Assembly (NCBI GenBank): GCA_014377785.1
Contig: JACMOZ010000038.1
Coordinates: 62,001-126,000, forward strand
Source: Aeromicrobium sp.
Lineage (GTDB): Bacteria > Actinomycetota > Actinomycetes > Propionibacteriales > Nocardioidaceae
Reading direction: 5' to 3'
DNA: 64,000 nt
Part shown: positions 1 to 9,250 of the stretch, piece after piece
Layout: each line of letters starts with the position of its first letter
Numbering within the stretch: position 1 is the stretch's first letter
Translations under genes and position numbers: made by a program
The notes under the pieces: generated by a model
Database searches by the model: none
What the model saw: the letters and a program-made list of their open reading frames with translations, nothing else
Told to the model about the DNA's origin: nothing

Positions 1-38
1 TGTCGTGGTCGGGTTCACCCCACGCACCGAACATCATC

Positions 39-57
39 GCCCCCAGACAAAGGGGGC
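39..57. terminator. Weak hairpin in the left-edge non-coding stretch
   Basis: A 6-bp stem (GCCCCC/GGGGGC) with a 7-base loop lies downstream of the thioesterase gene, which is read leftward and stops at 145. There is no clear T-run, so a terminator role is only suggested. I see no coding signal in the first 144 bases on either strand. Confidence 0.3.
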
Positions 58-144
58 TGACCTGCATACCGGTGGGACCAAGGCTGCGATATTCCATCTG
101 CCCAACATACGGCCGTCAGAAAAAGGCGGATTTCCGCACCTGGT

Positions 145-711
145 TCAGGCGGCAGCGCCGGGGTTTTCGAAGAGGAGCAACGTACTCGTTGCAGTCGCGA
201 CGACCCTGCCTTCGATGTCGGTAACTTCTCCTTCGGCGAAGGCAATCCGGCGGCCGCCCTTTTTCACAGTTCCGGTAGCGATCAGGGTGCCTGAGTGTTG
301 CGTTGCCGCTCGGATGAAGTTGACCTTGATTTCGACCGAGGTATAGCCGACACCGGCCGGCAATGTCGTATGGACGGCGCAGCCCACCACCGTGTCGAGA
401 AGAGTGCACATCGTGCCGCCGTGGATGCCTCCGATGGGGTTGTACATCGACTCGTCCGGATCGAGCTCACAGACGACCGAACCCTTCTCGGCCGCCATGA
501 AACGCATGTTCATCAGGCTCGCGATCGGTGGCGCCGGTATGACGCCGTCGACGACCGCTTGGATGAATTTGAGACCGTCGAGCTGTTGAGCCCACCGGGC
601 CGAACGGGCGGGGTCGTGCCACTCGATGGTCTTCGCTCGGGGCAGGCCCCAGTCGACACCTTCGGGCGTCGTCGCATCTGTTTGGGCGTCACTCTGACAC
701 AGTGGGATCAT
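145..711 (-). CDS. PaaI-type hotdog-fold acyl-CoA thioesterase
   Basis: A hotdog-fold thioesterase, expected to hydrolyse acyl- or aryl-CoA thioesters in the cytoplasm. The signature NPIGGIHGGTMCTLLD lies mid-protein, with the HGG segment and the long central helix typical of PaaI/YbaW-like enzymes, followed by the strand VEIKVNFIRAA. I start at the ATG at 711 (MIPLCQ...), which has AGAGGA 8 bases upstream. The frame stays open to 780 but the extra 23 residues look non-conserved. The length of 188 residues is somewhat above the family core because of an N-terminal region of about 50 residues before the fold. It appears monocistronic. The physiological substrate cannot be told from the sequence. 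Confidence 0.85.
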   Translation of the reverse strand: MIPLCQSDAQTDATTPEGVDWGLPRAKTIEWHDPARSARWAQQLDGLKFIQAVVDGVIPAPPIASLMNMRFMAAEKGSVVCELDPDESMYNPIGGIHGGTMCTLLDTVVGCAVHTTLPAGVGYTSVEIKVNFIRAATQHSGTLIATGTVKKGGRRIAFAEGEVTDIEGRVVATATSTLLLFENPGAAA

Positions 712-847
712 TCTCGGTGTCCTCTCGAAGCTTTGGGCAAAGTCGTGCTTGTCGTAGGGGTCGGCGGGCGAGGACCTCAAGCCCGCTGACGACTAAGATC
801 ACTGCGGCGATGATGGCTGCAAAATTTCAGCCGGCATTGCGTGTGAC

Positions 848-1144
848 TCAACGGGGTTCGATGGCCACGGAGCCGGGCCAAAAGGCAATATAGCCCTTGA
901 TCCTGCGCGCGAACGGCGAAGGGTGGGCATAAGTCCAGGCCGAATGACGATCTACGGCGTCTCCGGTGTCGATGGTGTAGTAGCGGGCAATGCCCTTCCA
1001 GTAGCACAGCGATCTCATCCATGATCGCTTCAGGAAGTCTGAGCGTACGGAGTCCCGGGGGAAATATCTGTAACCCTCGACGACAATCGTCTGGTCGCTG
1101 GTCGCAAGAACATGGCCATTGAAAACTGCCTGATAGATCGTCAC
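848..1144 (-). CDS. DUF427 domain protein
   Basis: A 98-residue protein of the DUF427 family, small single-domain proteins of unknown biochemical role common in actinobacteria. The visible family pattern is a tryptophan- and tyrosine-rich core (YWKGIARYY, WTYAHPSP, IKGYIAFWPG). The start ATG at 1144 overlaps the stop of the upstream PAP2-type gene by four bases (ATGA), so the two are probably translationally coupled. No signal peptide or membrane segment is visible. I cannot assign a reaction. Confidence 0.8.
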   Translation of the reverse strand: MTIYQAVFNGHVLATSDQTIVVEGYRYFPRDSVRSDFLKRSWMRSLCYWKGIARYYTIDTGDAVDRHSAWTYAHPSPFARRIKGYIAFWPGSVAIEPR

Positions 1145-2019
1145 GACCGTGTCCCCTTCCTTCCGAACTCATTGTTTTGCGTTACACAGGATACAACCGG
1201 AGTGACCCGGCCACGGAAACGGCGAAGCGCCGTATCGAGTCGAAGACCGATCGCGAGCAGCCCGATCGCTACGATCCCGTCGAGCCACCAATGATGACCG
1301 GTCGCCGCCACCACGAAAAACGTGATGGACAGGTGGAGCACGAACAACCACCTCCAGCGACTGGTCGTCGTGGCGAAAACGCCGAGAGCCACCACAGCAG
1401 CCCAGCCCACGTGGACCGAAGGCATCGCCGCGAATTGATCGGAGATTCCCGTGCCGACCGGGCCATACACGGCGAATCCGTGTTGATCCGACAAATCCAC
1501 GAAGCCGAGTTCGTCGATGAACCGCGGCGGAGCGACACGAACAAAACGGATGACCAGGCAGCCGGCAGTGACAACCGCCAAGCCGTTTCGCCAGTGCGGA
1601 TAGCGGTCTCGGTGTCTGACGAACAACCAGATCAGGAACACTATGAGCCCGGGGACGTGAAGCGTGGCGTAATAGGCGTTCGTCAACCACGCCAGCACGT
1701 CATGGTCGACCACGAGGCGCTGCATCGCGATCTCAGTCGGTAGGTGTATGGCCTGCTGGAAATCGTCGATCTGGCGAGCGCGGTCTATCGCGCCGCCCTC
1801 ATGAGTGAGCGGTAATTGCCGAGCGACTTGCCAAATCGAATAGAGCGCTGAAATCAGGGCGAACTCTCCGAAGGCCGGCAACAGCGCGTTGCCGGCCTTG
1901 CTGGGGCGGCTCCGGCGTATCAGGGCAAACGTGGCGACGCTGAGCAGCGACACGATCGCGGCCTGGTCCCACGTCGCCCACGTCAGCACCGGATTGCGGC
2001 CTCGTGGAACACGCCGCAA
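1141..2019 (-). CDS. PAP2-superfamily membrane phosphatase / inositolphosphotransferase-like protein
   Basis: A 292-residue multi-pass membrane protein. The late motifs PSVHVGW and GHHWWLDG are the second and third parts of the PAP2 phosphatase active site (both histidines present), and several hydrophobic segments surround them. It resembles the PAP2_3/AUR1-like group that handles lipid or polyprenyl phosphates at the membrane. The open frame begins at a TTG at 2019 without a convincing ribosome binding site, so the exact start is uncertain. Its stop overlaps the DUF427 start by four bases. The substrate is not determinable. Confidence 0.8.
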   Translation of the reverse strand: MRRVPRGRNPVLTWATWDQAAIVSLLSVATFALIRRSRPSKAGNALLPAFGEFALISALYSIWQVARQLPLTHEGGAIDRARQIDDFQQAIHLPTEIAMQRLVVDHDVLAWLTNAYYATLHVPGLIVFLIWLFVRHRDRYPHWRNGLAVVTAGCLVIRFVRVAPPRFIDELGFVDLSDQHGFAVYGPVGTGISDQFAAMPSVHVGWAAVVALGVFATTTSRWRWLFVLHLSITFFVVAATGHHWWLDGIVAIGLLAIGLRLDTALRRFRGRVTPVVSCVTQNNEFGRKGTRS

Positions 2020-2070
2020 GCCTATCGAAATGACACGGGCTCAGCGTGCCTTAGTCGCAATGCCGTTCAG

Positions 2071-4743
2071 TTAGGCACGCGCCAGCGTTGCCCGCCCGGC
2101 TCCCAGCCGGGCGACGGGCACCCGGAACGGCGAGCAAGACACGTAGTCGAGGCCGACCTCATCGAAGAAGTGGATCGAATCGGGGTCGCCGCCGTGTTCG
2201 CCGCAAACACCCAAATGCAGGTCGGGGCGGCTCTCGCGCCCACGTTCGACGGCGAGTTTGACGAGCTGGCCGACACCGTCACGGTCGAGGGTCTCAAACG
2301 GAGACACGCCGAAAATTCCCTTGTCGAGGTAGGTGTCGAAGAACGAGGCCTCCACATCGTCGCGTGAAAATCCCCAGGTCATCTGGGTGAGGTCATTGGT
2401 TCCGAAGGAAAAGAACTCCGCCTCCTCGGCGATCTCGGCGGCCACCAGCGCCGCGCGCGGCAACTCGATCATCGTGCCCACGCTGAAAGTGAGTTTCACA
2501 CCCTGCTCGTGCTCGACTTGAGCGGCCACCTTGATGATGTCGGCTTTGACCAGCTTGAACTCCCGGGTTGCTGCCACCAACGGGATCATGATTTCGGGCT
2601 GAGGGTCACCGCCCGCCTTGGTACGCTCGGCGGTCGCTTCAAGAATTGCCCTGGCCTGCATGGAAAACAGTCCCGGAATGACGATGCCCAACCGAACGCC
2701 GCGCAGTCCCAGCATCGGGTTCTGCTCGTGCAGGCGACTCACCGCAGCGAGCAGTTTGTGCTGCGCAGTGTCACGATTTCCCCGCTCATCCTCGAGTGCG
2801 ACTGCCACCGAAAGCTCGGTGTAGTCGGGCAGGAATTCGTGCAACGGCGGATCGATCAGCCGAACGGTCACCGGAAGTCCGTCCATAGCCTCGAGAATGC
2901 CGACGAAGTCTTTGCGCTGCAGCGGAAGCAACGCCGACAGCGCCGCCTCCCGCTCTTCCTGCGTCCCAGCAACGATCAGTCGTTCGACAAGAACCTTGCG
3001 GTCGCCAAGGAACATGTGCTCGGTTCGGCACAGCCCAACACCCTGAGCACCGAACCGCCGGGCACGCGCACCATCATCAGGAGTGTCGGCGTTGGCCCGG
3101 ACTGCAAGCCGTCCGACCTTGTCGGCGTGTTCCATGATCCGAGCGACTGCGCCCACCAGTTCGTCGCCCGTGGCCTTTTCGTCGCCCTCGAAGTAGCGCA
3201 CTGCCAGAGAATCGACGACCGGGACCGCGCCGGCGAATACCTCGCCGGTAGTCCCGTCGATCGAGATCAGGTCGCCTTCGGCAACTGTGACCCCATCGGC
3301 GCTGGTAAATTTCCTGGCCTTCACGTCCACGTCGAGGGAGTCGGCGCCGCACACACACGTGCGCCCCATACCGCGCGCAACGACCGCAGCGTGGGAAGTT
3401 TTGCCGCCACGACTGGTCAGCACACCGGTTGCACAGACCATCCCCTTGAGGTCATCGGGGTTGGTCTCGCGGCGAACCAGGATCACGTCCTCGCCACGGT
3501 CGCTCCACTCCACAGCCGTCGTCGAATCGAACACCGCCTTGCCCACGGCGGCACCCGGTGAGGCGTTCATACCCTTGCCGATCAGTTCGCGCGTCGCGTC
3601 CGCATCGAAACGCGGGAACATCAGTTGCGCGAGTTGTGCGCCGTTGACCCGGCGGACGGCTTCGTCCATGTCGATCAGGCCCTGATCAACCAGTTGGCAG
3701 GCGATCCGGAATGCGGCTTCCGCGGTGCGCTTGCCGACCCTGGTCTGCAGCATCCACAATTTGCCACGCTCGATGGTGAACTCAATGTCACAAAGGTCTG
3801 TGTAGTGCTCTTCGAGCGTCTGCATAATTGCAAGAAGCTCGTCGTAGGACGACTTGTCGATGCCCTCAAGGTCGCCGAGCGGGACGGTGTTGCGGATGCC
3901 GGCGACAACGTCCTCGCCCTGGGCGTTTTGCAGGTAATCACCATAAATTCCCTGAGCTCCCGACGCCGGGTTGCGGGTGAAGGCGACGCCGGTGCCCGAG
4001 TCCATCCCGCAGTTTCCATAAACCATCGTGCAGATGTTAACCGCGGTGCCCAGGTCGGCCGGGATCTGCTCGCGTCGACGATAAAGAATGGCGCGCTCGG
4101 TGTTCCAGGAGTCGAAGACCGCGCGCACTGCCATGTCGAGCTGTTCGCGCGGATCCTGGGGAAAGTCGTTGCCTGTGTGGTCCTTGATCAGCTTCTTGTA
4201 GGTTGCCACCAGTTCGCGAAGGTCCTCAGCGCAAAGATCCTGATCGCTCTTCGTGCCACGGAGAGTCTTGAGGTCTTCCAACGCTTGGGCAAAAACCGTC
4301 GCTTCAATTCCAAGCACCGTCGCGCCGAACATCGCGATCAGCCGGCGGTAGGAGTCATAAGTGAATCGTTCGTCGCCGTCCGCCATGGCGGCGAGCCCCT
4401 TGACGGACTTGTCATTGAGGCCGACGTTGAGCACCGTCTCCATCATCCCGGGCATCGAGAACTTCGCACCGGAGCGCACAGAGACCAGCAGCGGATCCTC
4501 GGACTCGCCCAGAGTCTTGCTCACTTTTCTTTCGAGCGCAGCAAGGTGCTCGCTCACTTCGTCGGCGAGCCCGTCGGGCTCTTGTCCTTCGACAAGGTAG
4601 GCGCGGCAGGCCTCGGTGCTGATGATGAAACCCGGCGGGACGGGCAACCCCAGGTTGGCCATTTCGGCCAGGTTCGCACCCTTGCCGCCGAGCAAATCCT
4701 TCTGGTCCTTGCTGCCTTCGGAGAAATCAAAAACGTATGCCAT
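2071..4743 (-). CDS. ppdK: Pyruvate, phosphate dikinase
   Basis: A full-length 890-residue PPDK, which interconverts pyruvate + ATP + Pi and PEP + AMP + PPi. The N-terminal ATP-grasp domain opens with LLGGKGANLAEMANLGLPVP (residues 18-37). The central swivelling domain carries the phosphorylated histidine in TSRGGKTSHAAVVARG (His451). The C-terminal PEP/pyruvate barrel ends with GVCGEHGGDP, including the catalytic cysteine. The start ATG at 4743 has AAGGGA upstream. A perfect palindrome lies in its leader (4781-4800). It probably serves the PEP-pyruvate node and gluconeogenesis. No regulator kinase gene of the DUF299 type is next to it. Confidence 0.97.
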   Translation of the reverse strand: MAYVFDFSEGSKDQKDLLGGKGANLAEMANLGLPVPPGFIISTEACRAYLVEGQEPDGLADEVSEHLAALERKVSKTLGESEDPLLVSVRSGAKFSMPGMMETVLNVGLNDKSVKGLAAMADGDERFTYDSYRRLIAMFGATVLGIEATVFAQALEDLKTLRGTKSDQDLCAEDLRELVATYKKLIKDHTGNDFPQDPREQLDMAVRAVFDSWNTERAILYRRREQIPADLGTAVNICTMVYGNCGMDSGTGVAFTRNPASGAQGIYGDYLQNAQGEDVVAGIRNTVPLGDLEGIDKSSYDELLAIMQTLEEHYTDLCDIEFTIERGKLWMLQTRVGKRTAEAAFRIACQLVDQGLIDMDEAVRRVNGAQLAQLMFPRFDADATRELIGKGMNASPGAAVGKAVFDSTTAVEWSDRGEDVILVRRETNPDDLKGMVCATGVLTSRGGKTSHAAVVARGMGRTCVCGADSLDVDVKARKFTSADGVTVAEGDLISIDGTTGEVFAGAVPVVDSLAVRYFEGDEKATGDELVGAVARIMEHADKVGRLAVRANADTPDDGARARRFGAQGVGLCRTEHMFLGDRKVLVERLIVAGTQEEREAALSALLPLQRKDFVGILEAMDGLPVTVRLIDPPLHEFLPDYTELSVAVALEDERGNRDTAQHKLLAAVSRLHEQNPMLGLRGVRLGIVIPGLFSMQARAILEATAERTKAGGDPQPEIMIPLVAATREFKLVKADIIKVAAQVEHEQGVKLTFSVGTMIELPRAALVAAEIAEEAEFFSFGTNDLTQMTWGFSRDDVEASFFDTYLDKGIFGVSPFETLDRDGVGQLVKLAVERGRESRPDLHLGVCGEHGGDPDSIHFFDEVGLDYVSCSPFRVPVARLGAGRATLARA

Positions 4744-4775
4744 AAGTGCCGGTCCCTTGAGTGATGCTTTGCTCG

Positions 4776-4804
4776 CCTGCCCTGGTCAGCCCTGACCAGG
4801 CAGG
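4776..4804 (-). promoter_or_regulatory. Palindrome in the ppdK leader / divergent fetB-like intergenic space
   Basis: CCTGGTCAG and CTGACCAGG form perfect 9-bp arms around a 2-base centre (4781-4800), with outer CCTG/CAGG arms extending the symmetry. It sits 32-60 bases upstream of the ppdK ATG and about 65 bases before the fetB-like -10 box. The 2-base centre favours a dimeric repressor site over an RNA hairpin. No regulator is identified. Confidence 0.5.
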
Positions 4805-4879
4805 AACCACCATACTTCCGGGGCGACCAGCTGGCGTGACTGCGACTGCTGTCGCGGATATTCTCGCTACGCTGACCTC

Positions 4880-5629
4880 GTGACCGGGCTCGCTGATTTC
4901 GCTCCGACCCTCCTTGGGGTCGGGCTACTGACGGCCCTGACGACATTGGTTCTATGGGGATTTCGTGCACCACATCGGTTTGCGCCCGCATTTGCAATCG
5001 TCCGGGGCGCAGCTCAGCTTGCCGCTATCAGTTTCATCCTGAGCGGAGTGATCACGAGCCCCTTGTGGGTGGGCGTTGCTTTGTCGGTCATGTTCACTGT
5101 TGCGGCGGTGACCGCGGCGCGGCGGATTCGATGGAGTCTGAGCCATTTCGCACTGGTCAGCGGCGCGATGGCCTGCGGCATCGCCATCACTCTCATCATA
5201 GTATTTGCCACCGGAGCCATCGGCTTCACTCCGCGTTATGCGTTGGCCATCGGGGGCATCGTGATCGGGAATGCGATGACCGTTGCGACCTTGGCTGGTC
5301 GACGGTTCATCGAATCCGTCGACGAACAATGGGACGAGGTCGAAGGATGGCTCGCCCTCGGAGCGACACCCCGCCAGTCGACAATCCATCTTGCCCGCGG
5401 CGCGATCTATTCGGCACTGATTCCCTCGACCGACCAGACAAAAACGACGGGGCTGGTGACTCTTCCGGGAGCATTCGTAGGCGCAATCTTCGGTGGCGTT
5501 TCGCCCGTGGCGGCAGGGCAATTCCAGATCATCGTTCTGGCTTCGATCATGGCCGCCGGATCCATCACCGCCGTCATCGTCATCAGCGTCCTTGCGCCCG
5601 TACGGGTGCGTCCCATGGCGCTCGAATAG
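4880..5629 (+). CDS. FetB/UPF0014-family ABC permease (putative iron exporter subunit)
   Basis: A 249-residue integral membrane protein with about six hydrophobic segments and the UPF0014 signature PRYALAIGGIVIGNAMT followed by SALIPSTDQTKTTGLVTLPGAF. Family members such as E. coli FetB pair with the ATPase FetA to export iron and protect against oxidative stress. No fetA-like ATPase is adjacent here, so the partner must be elsewhere or absent. The GTG start at 4880 follows TACGCT by six bases, indicating a leaderless transcript diverging from ppdK. Annotation of substrate is by family only. Confidence 0.85.
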   Translation: MTGLADFAPTLLGVGLLTALTTLVLWGFRAPHRFAPAFAIVRGAAQLAAISFILSGVITSPLWVGVALSVMFTVAAVTAARRIRWSLSHFALVSGAMACGIAITLIIVFATGAIGFTPRYALAIGGIVIGNAMTVATLAGRRFIESVDEQWDEVEGWLALGATPRQSTIHLARGAIYSALIPSTDQTKTTGLVTLPGAFVGAIFGGVSPVAAGQFQIIVLASIMAAGSITAVIVISVLAPVRVRPMALE

Positions 5630-5668
5630 CATTTCGTGCACCGGGCCGTTCAGAAAAGGTGAACTCAC

Positions 5669-6445
5669 ATGACCGACATTCTTTCTGACCCCGCCAGGGC
5701 AACAATACGAATCGGCTTCAAGAACGTCCTCGGATCAAACTGGACTCGCAAGACACAGCCCTGGGCGGATCGGGCTCCCATGCTTGAACGGGAGCTGATC
5801 GGTCCCGACGGCATGTGCGCTTCGGTCTACTTCTTCGTCGAGGTCAATCGGTCCGCTGAACGTAAGAGCCTCGGGCGGATGTTTCCCAACTGGGACGTCA
5901 TACGCACTCGGAGCCACAATGATGCCTACAGCGACCCGCGGAAAAACCGGGTCCTGGACACACGCGAGTTTCCGCTCGGCTCGACCACCACGCAAGGTCG
6001 CCACGTCACCATCGTCTCGTATGAACACATCGCCACCGGCGTCCGGTGGACGGCGGCGACCACTCATCTCTCGTCCTCGGTCAACACCACTGTCGACAGT
6101 GCCAGGACATCGCGCGCTATCGAGGCCAGCACCCTGGTCAAGCTCTGCGGCCGGTTCGGAGTCGACCTGCTGGCTGCCGATCTCAACAACACTGTCACTC
6201 AGGCCGACAGGCCGCGCGGCATCCTGGAAGCGGCGGGTTTTCGGGACTGGCGGTCGGTCATCCCGGTGGGTAACGCCAAATATGACATCCACCACGAAAT
6301 CGGGCAACCGCCGCCGTTGCACGCAAGGCATCTGGACGGGTTCTATTTCGGTCCACGGGTGACGGCACTCAGCGGTCGCATACAAATCACCGAACCGGAC
6401 AGCTCGGATCATTTCGGATTGGTCTGCACGGTGTCGATCGGGTAG
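5669..6445 (+). CDS. Endonuclease/exonuclease/phosphatase (EEP)-fold protein
   Basis: A 258-residue cytoplasmic protein with the dispersed metal-dependent motifs of the EEP fold: FKNVLG near the N-terminus, a glutamate in FVEVNRS, THLSS mid-protein, the central ADLNN (the usual GDxN position) and the terminal SDHFGLVC histidine. Related proteins cleave phosphodiester bonds in nucleic acids, phosphoinositides or sphingomyelin. No secretion signal is visible, which argues against a secreted nuclease. AAAGG lies upstream of the ATG. Function beyond the fold is unknown; some phage and actinobacterial homologues are similarly orphan. Confidence 0.75.
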   Translation: MTDILSDPARATIRIGFKNVLGSNWTRKTQPWADRAPMLERELIGPDGMCASVYFFVEVNRSAERKSLGRMFPNWDVIRTRSHNDAYSDPRKNRVLDTREFPLGSTTTQGRHVTIVSYEHIATGVRWTAATTHLSSSVNTTVDSARTSRAIEASTLVKLCGRFGVDLLAADLNNTVTQADRPRGILEAAGFRDWRSVIPVGNAKYDIHHEIGQPPPLHARHLDGFYFGPRVTALSGRIQITEPDSSDHFGLVCTVSIG

Positions 6446-6493
6446 AGCTCGATCGGGTCGGGCAGCGGCGGGACCGACTTCTAGGATAGGGCG

Positions 6494-8131
6494 ATGAGCG
6501 CAACACTTATAGTCAGGGAACTTTCGGGAGGGCACGCCCACCGCACCCTGTTTTCCTCCCTCAGCCTGAGCGTCGCACCCGGCGACGTTGTCGGCGTCGT
6601 GGGTGCCAATGGAGCCGGCAAGTCGACACTGCTTCGACTACTTGGCGGCTATGACACGCCGCTGAGCGGATCGGTCGCCGCCGCTCCGTCCGATGCGTTC
6701 ATCGGCTGGTTGCCGCAGGAGCATGAACGGATTCCCGGCGAAACCGTCGCCGGCTACATCGCCCGGCGCACGGGTGCCGCGGCAGCCACCATCGCCATGG
6801 AGGCCACGGCTGAGGCGCTCGGCCACGGTGCTGCAGGCGCGGAAGACGCCTACGCCATTGCGCTCGATCACTGGCTGGTCTGCGGCGCCACCGATCTGGA
6901 TGAGCGAATCCCGCCGACCCTGGCCGATCTGGGACTCGACGTCGGCGCCGACACCTTGATGACCACGCTCTCTGGTGGACAGGCCGCACGAGCCGCCTTG
7001 GCTGCCCTTTTGCTCAGCCGATTCGATCTGGTGTTGCTGGACGAGCCGAGCAACGACCTGGATCTCGCCGGCTTGGAGCGGTTGGAGTCGTTCGTTCGCG
7101 GGCTACGCAGCGGAGTCGTTTTGGTGTCCCACGACCGTGAGTTCCTCGCCCGCTGCGTGACCCGGATCGTGGAACTCGACCTGGCGCAGAACAAGGTGGC
7201 GGTGTATGACGGCGGCTACGACTCTTTCCTGAAGGAGCGCGCGGTGGCTCGTCGCCATACACAAGATGCCTACGATGACTTCGCCGACACGAAGGCCGAT
7301 CTGGTGGCTCGCGCCCGAACCCAACGCGAGTGGAGTTCACAAGGCGTTCGCAACGCCATGAAGAAGAGCCCGGACAACGACAAGATCCGCCGCCGGGCCA
7401 GCACCGAGTCGTCTGAAAAGCAGGCACAAAAGGTGCGGCAGATGGAATCTCGGATCGCCCGGCTCGACGAGGTGGAGGAGCCGCGCAAGGAGTGGGCGCT
7501 GCAGTTCAGTATCGGCGCCGCTCCCCGCTCCAGCTCCGTGGCCGCCACCCTGAACGAGGCCTCGTTGCGCCGCGGAGACTTCGTCTTTGGTCCGGCCTCG
7601 TTGCAAGTCAACGCCGGCGACCGTATTGGCATCACCGGCCCGAACGGTGCCGGCAAGACCACGTTGCTGCAACTGCTGCTGGGCGGCGAAAAGCCCGATT
7701 CCGGCATGGCGACCCTCGGTGCGAGCGTTGCCATCGGGGAGATCGACCAAACTCGCACCACTCTTGCCGAAGACCTGTCCTTGGGCGACGCGCTCGCCGC
7801 CGCATTGCCCGAATTCACCTCTGCCCGGATGCGGACCCTGTTGGCCAAGTTCGGGTTGAAGGCCGACCAGGTGTCCAGCGTCGTCGGCCGGTTGTCGCCC
7901 GGTGAACGCACTCGCGCTGCCCTGGCGCTGTTGCAGGCACGTGGCGTCAATCTACTCGTACTTGATGAGCCGACCAACCACCTCGATTTGCCCGCCATCG
8001 AACAGTTGGAAAAGGCTTTGGAAGCCTACGAAGGCGCTCTGCTGCTGGTTTCTCACGACCGCCGACTGCTGCACAACGTCCGTCTCGACCAGCGCTGGGA
8101 GGTCGAGAACGGGAAGGTCACGGTTCGTTAA
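6494..8131 (+). CDS. ABC-F family ATPase (duplicated ATP-binding cassette)
   Basis: A 545-residue soluble protein with two ABC domains and no membrane segments, placing it in the ABC-F family of ribosome-associated translation factors and antibiotic-resistance proteins. Walker A motifs are GANGAGKST (residues 37-45) and GPNGAGKTT in the second half. Signatures are LSGGQAAR and LSPGERTR. Walker B/D-loops read LLDEPSNDLDL and VLDEPTNHLDL. A charged linker of about 80 residues rich in Arg/Lys joins the domains. The ATG at 6494 lies six bases after TAGGAT (6482-6487), a leaderless start. It overlaps the convergent PPOX-type gene by 14 bases at the 3' ends. Whether it protects from macrolide-type drugs cannot be told here. 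Confidence 0.9.
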   Translation: MSATLIVRELSGGHAHRTLFSSLSLSVAPGDVVGVVGANGAGKSTLLRLLGGYDTPLSGSVAAAPSDAFIGWLPQEHERIPGETVAGYIARRTGAAAATIAMEATAEALGHGAAGAEDAYAIALDHWLVCGATDLDERIPPTLADLGLDVGADTLMTTLSGGQAARAALAALLLSRFDLVLLDEPSNDLDLAGLERLESFVRGLRSGVVLVSHDREFLARCVTRIVELDLAQNKVAVYDGGYDSFLKERAVARRHTQDAYDDFADTKADLVARARTQREWSSQGVRNAMKKSPDNDKIRRRASTESSEKQAQKVRQMESRIARLDEVEEPRKEWALQFSIGAAPRSSSVAATLNEASLRRGDFVFGPASLQVNAGDRIGITGPNGAGKTTLLQLLLGGEKPDSGMATLGASVAIGEIDQTRTTLAEDLSLGDALAAALPEFTSARMRTLLAKFGLKADQVSSVVGRLSPGERTRAALALLQARGVNLLVLDEPTNHLDLPAIEQLEKALEAYEGALLLVSHDRRLLHNVRLDQRWEVENGKVTVR

Positions 8132-8555
8132 CTGCCGAGATTCTCCGCCCTGCGACCGACGTGGGCCGCACCTCGATCACAGTCGACCGCACGCCGCCTG
8201 CCCAGGCTTGGAGGTTTAGATTGCCAAGGACTCTGTTGATGGTCGCGCGGTCCTCGACCCTTCTGGCTCCGCCGCGCGCGGTGACGTTCCAACCGCTACG
8301 GGAGGCGTCCTCGTGGTAAACCACTCCGAAGGCAACATCATCGTGGCCACGGTCAAGTCCGGACAGAAGTCCGGCGAATTCGGTCCGAAAATAAATGCGG
8401 CCATCAAGAACTACGAAGTTCACCGGGATGAGTTGCTGCCCGTCGGCATTGATGAAGGCTATGCATCCCACGGTGGTCGTGCTCAATAGTTCGAGGCATT
8501 CTTCCTCGGTCAACTCCTTGAGGGAACCGCCCCTATCGCTGTCCGATCCAGTCAT
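8118..8555 (-). CDS. Pyridoxamine 5'-phosphate oxidase-like FMN/F420-binding protein
   Basis: A 145-residue split-barrel protein of the PNPOx-like superfamily. Visible family elements are the N-terminal helix LTEEECLELL, the barrel strands VGCIAFINADGQQLIPVNFVV (split here across the usual flavin-binding region), GRIYFRT and WNVTARGGARRV. I choose the ATG at 8555 because GGAGGAGT lies just upstream; the frame extends to 8621. Such proteins bind FMN or F420 and reduce varied substrates, often under stress or dormancy regulons. The gene ends convergently inside the ABC-F gene. Confidence 0.8.
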   Translation of the reverse strand: MTGSDSDRGGSLKELTEEECLELLSTTTVGCIAFINADGQQLIPVNFVVLDGRIYFRTEFAGLLSGLDRGHDDVAFGVVYHEDASRSGWNVTARGGARRVEDRATINRVLGNLNLQAWAGGVRSTVIEVRPTSVAGRRISAVNEP

Positions 8556-8700
8556 CGTGACTCCTCCAATTCCGGGCAAACCCCTCGGCAGTGTCGTAAG
8601 TCGACCGACACTTTTCATCATGAGCGATGTGCCTCAGTCGCGGCCAGAGACTTTCGTCCCGGATGTGACGGATTTCGGATTCCCGCTGCGGCCGCTGGCC

Positions 8701-9249
8701 TCAATCCTGCGCTGTGTCTTGAGGTGGAGCTGTGTCTTCAGGTGGATAGGTGATGGCGGTGCCGTCAACCTGCGCAAAGGAGGTGAGCGTGCGGGGTTTG
8801 GCGATAGTGCCGCTCATGATGTCGAGCACTTCGATGCCACGCACCAGGAGCGCGTCGCCAACGAGCGAACGATGGCAACGCCAGGGCACCGCTTCGGCAC
8901 ACATGATCGCGATAATTCGCTCCCCCGCCATTGTCAGCAGCTCCCCGATGCCCAAAGCGAACTCGGGCGTCTGCATGTAGTCGGCATAGCCGCGGAAGGA
9001 AGCGTTGCGCCACGCGCCGTTGACGGAGGCCTTCGTTGTGTGGCGTAGGCCGCCCAGTGACTCGAGCCGGACGTAGCCGAGCCCGGCATCCTTGAGGCTG
9101 CCCTCGAGTTCGTGCTGACCGAATTGCGGATTGTGGCGCGACTTGGGGATCGTCCTGATGTCCGCGATCGTCTGCACCTCGTGCGCCGAAATGAGACCGA
9201 TGAACTCATCGATCGGGTGGGTCGAATGCCCTACTGTGAACACCTTCAT
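8701..9249 (-). CDS. DUF488 family protein
   Basis: A DUF488 protein (182 residues from the ATG at 9249; the frame opens four codons earlier). Visible hallmarks are the N-terminal MKVFTVGHSTHPIDEF, DIRTIPKSR, the central ESLGG, and the cysteine/histidine cluster MCAEAVPWRCHR. Family members have no settled biochemical function. The start follows the stop of a 59-codon upstream ORF by a single base (TGA-C-ATG), so the two are probably cotranslated. The proline-rich C-terminal tail is likely disordered. Confidence 0.8.
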   Translation of the reverse strand: MKVFTVGHSTHPIDEFIGLISAHEVQTIADIRTIPKSRHNPQFGQHELEGSLKDAGLGYVRLESLGGLRHTTKASVNGAWRNASFRGYADYMQTPEFALGIGELLTMAGERIIAIMCAEAVPWRCHRSLVGDALLVRGIEVLDIMSGTIAKPRTLTSFAQVDGTAITYPPEDTAPPQDTAQD

Positions 9250-9250
9250 G

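Noticed and set aside
3625..4764. Long open frames antisense to ppdK (379 and 350 codons)
   Set aside because: They are the reverse complement shadow of a high-GC conserved gene, have no ribosome binding site and no recognisable domain; PPDK motifs on the minus strand are complete.
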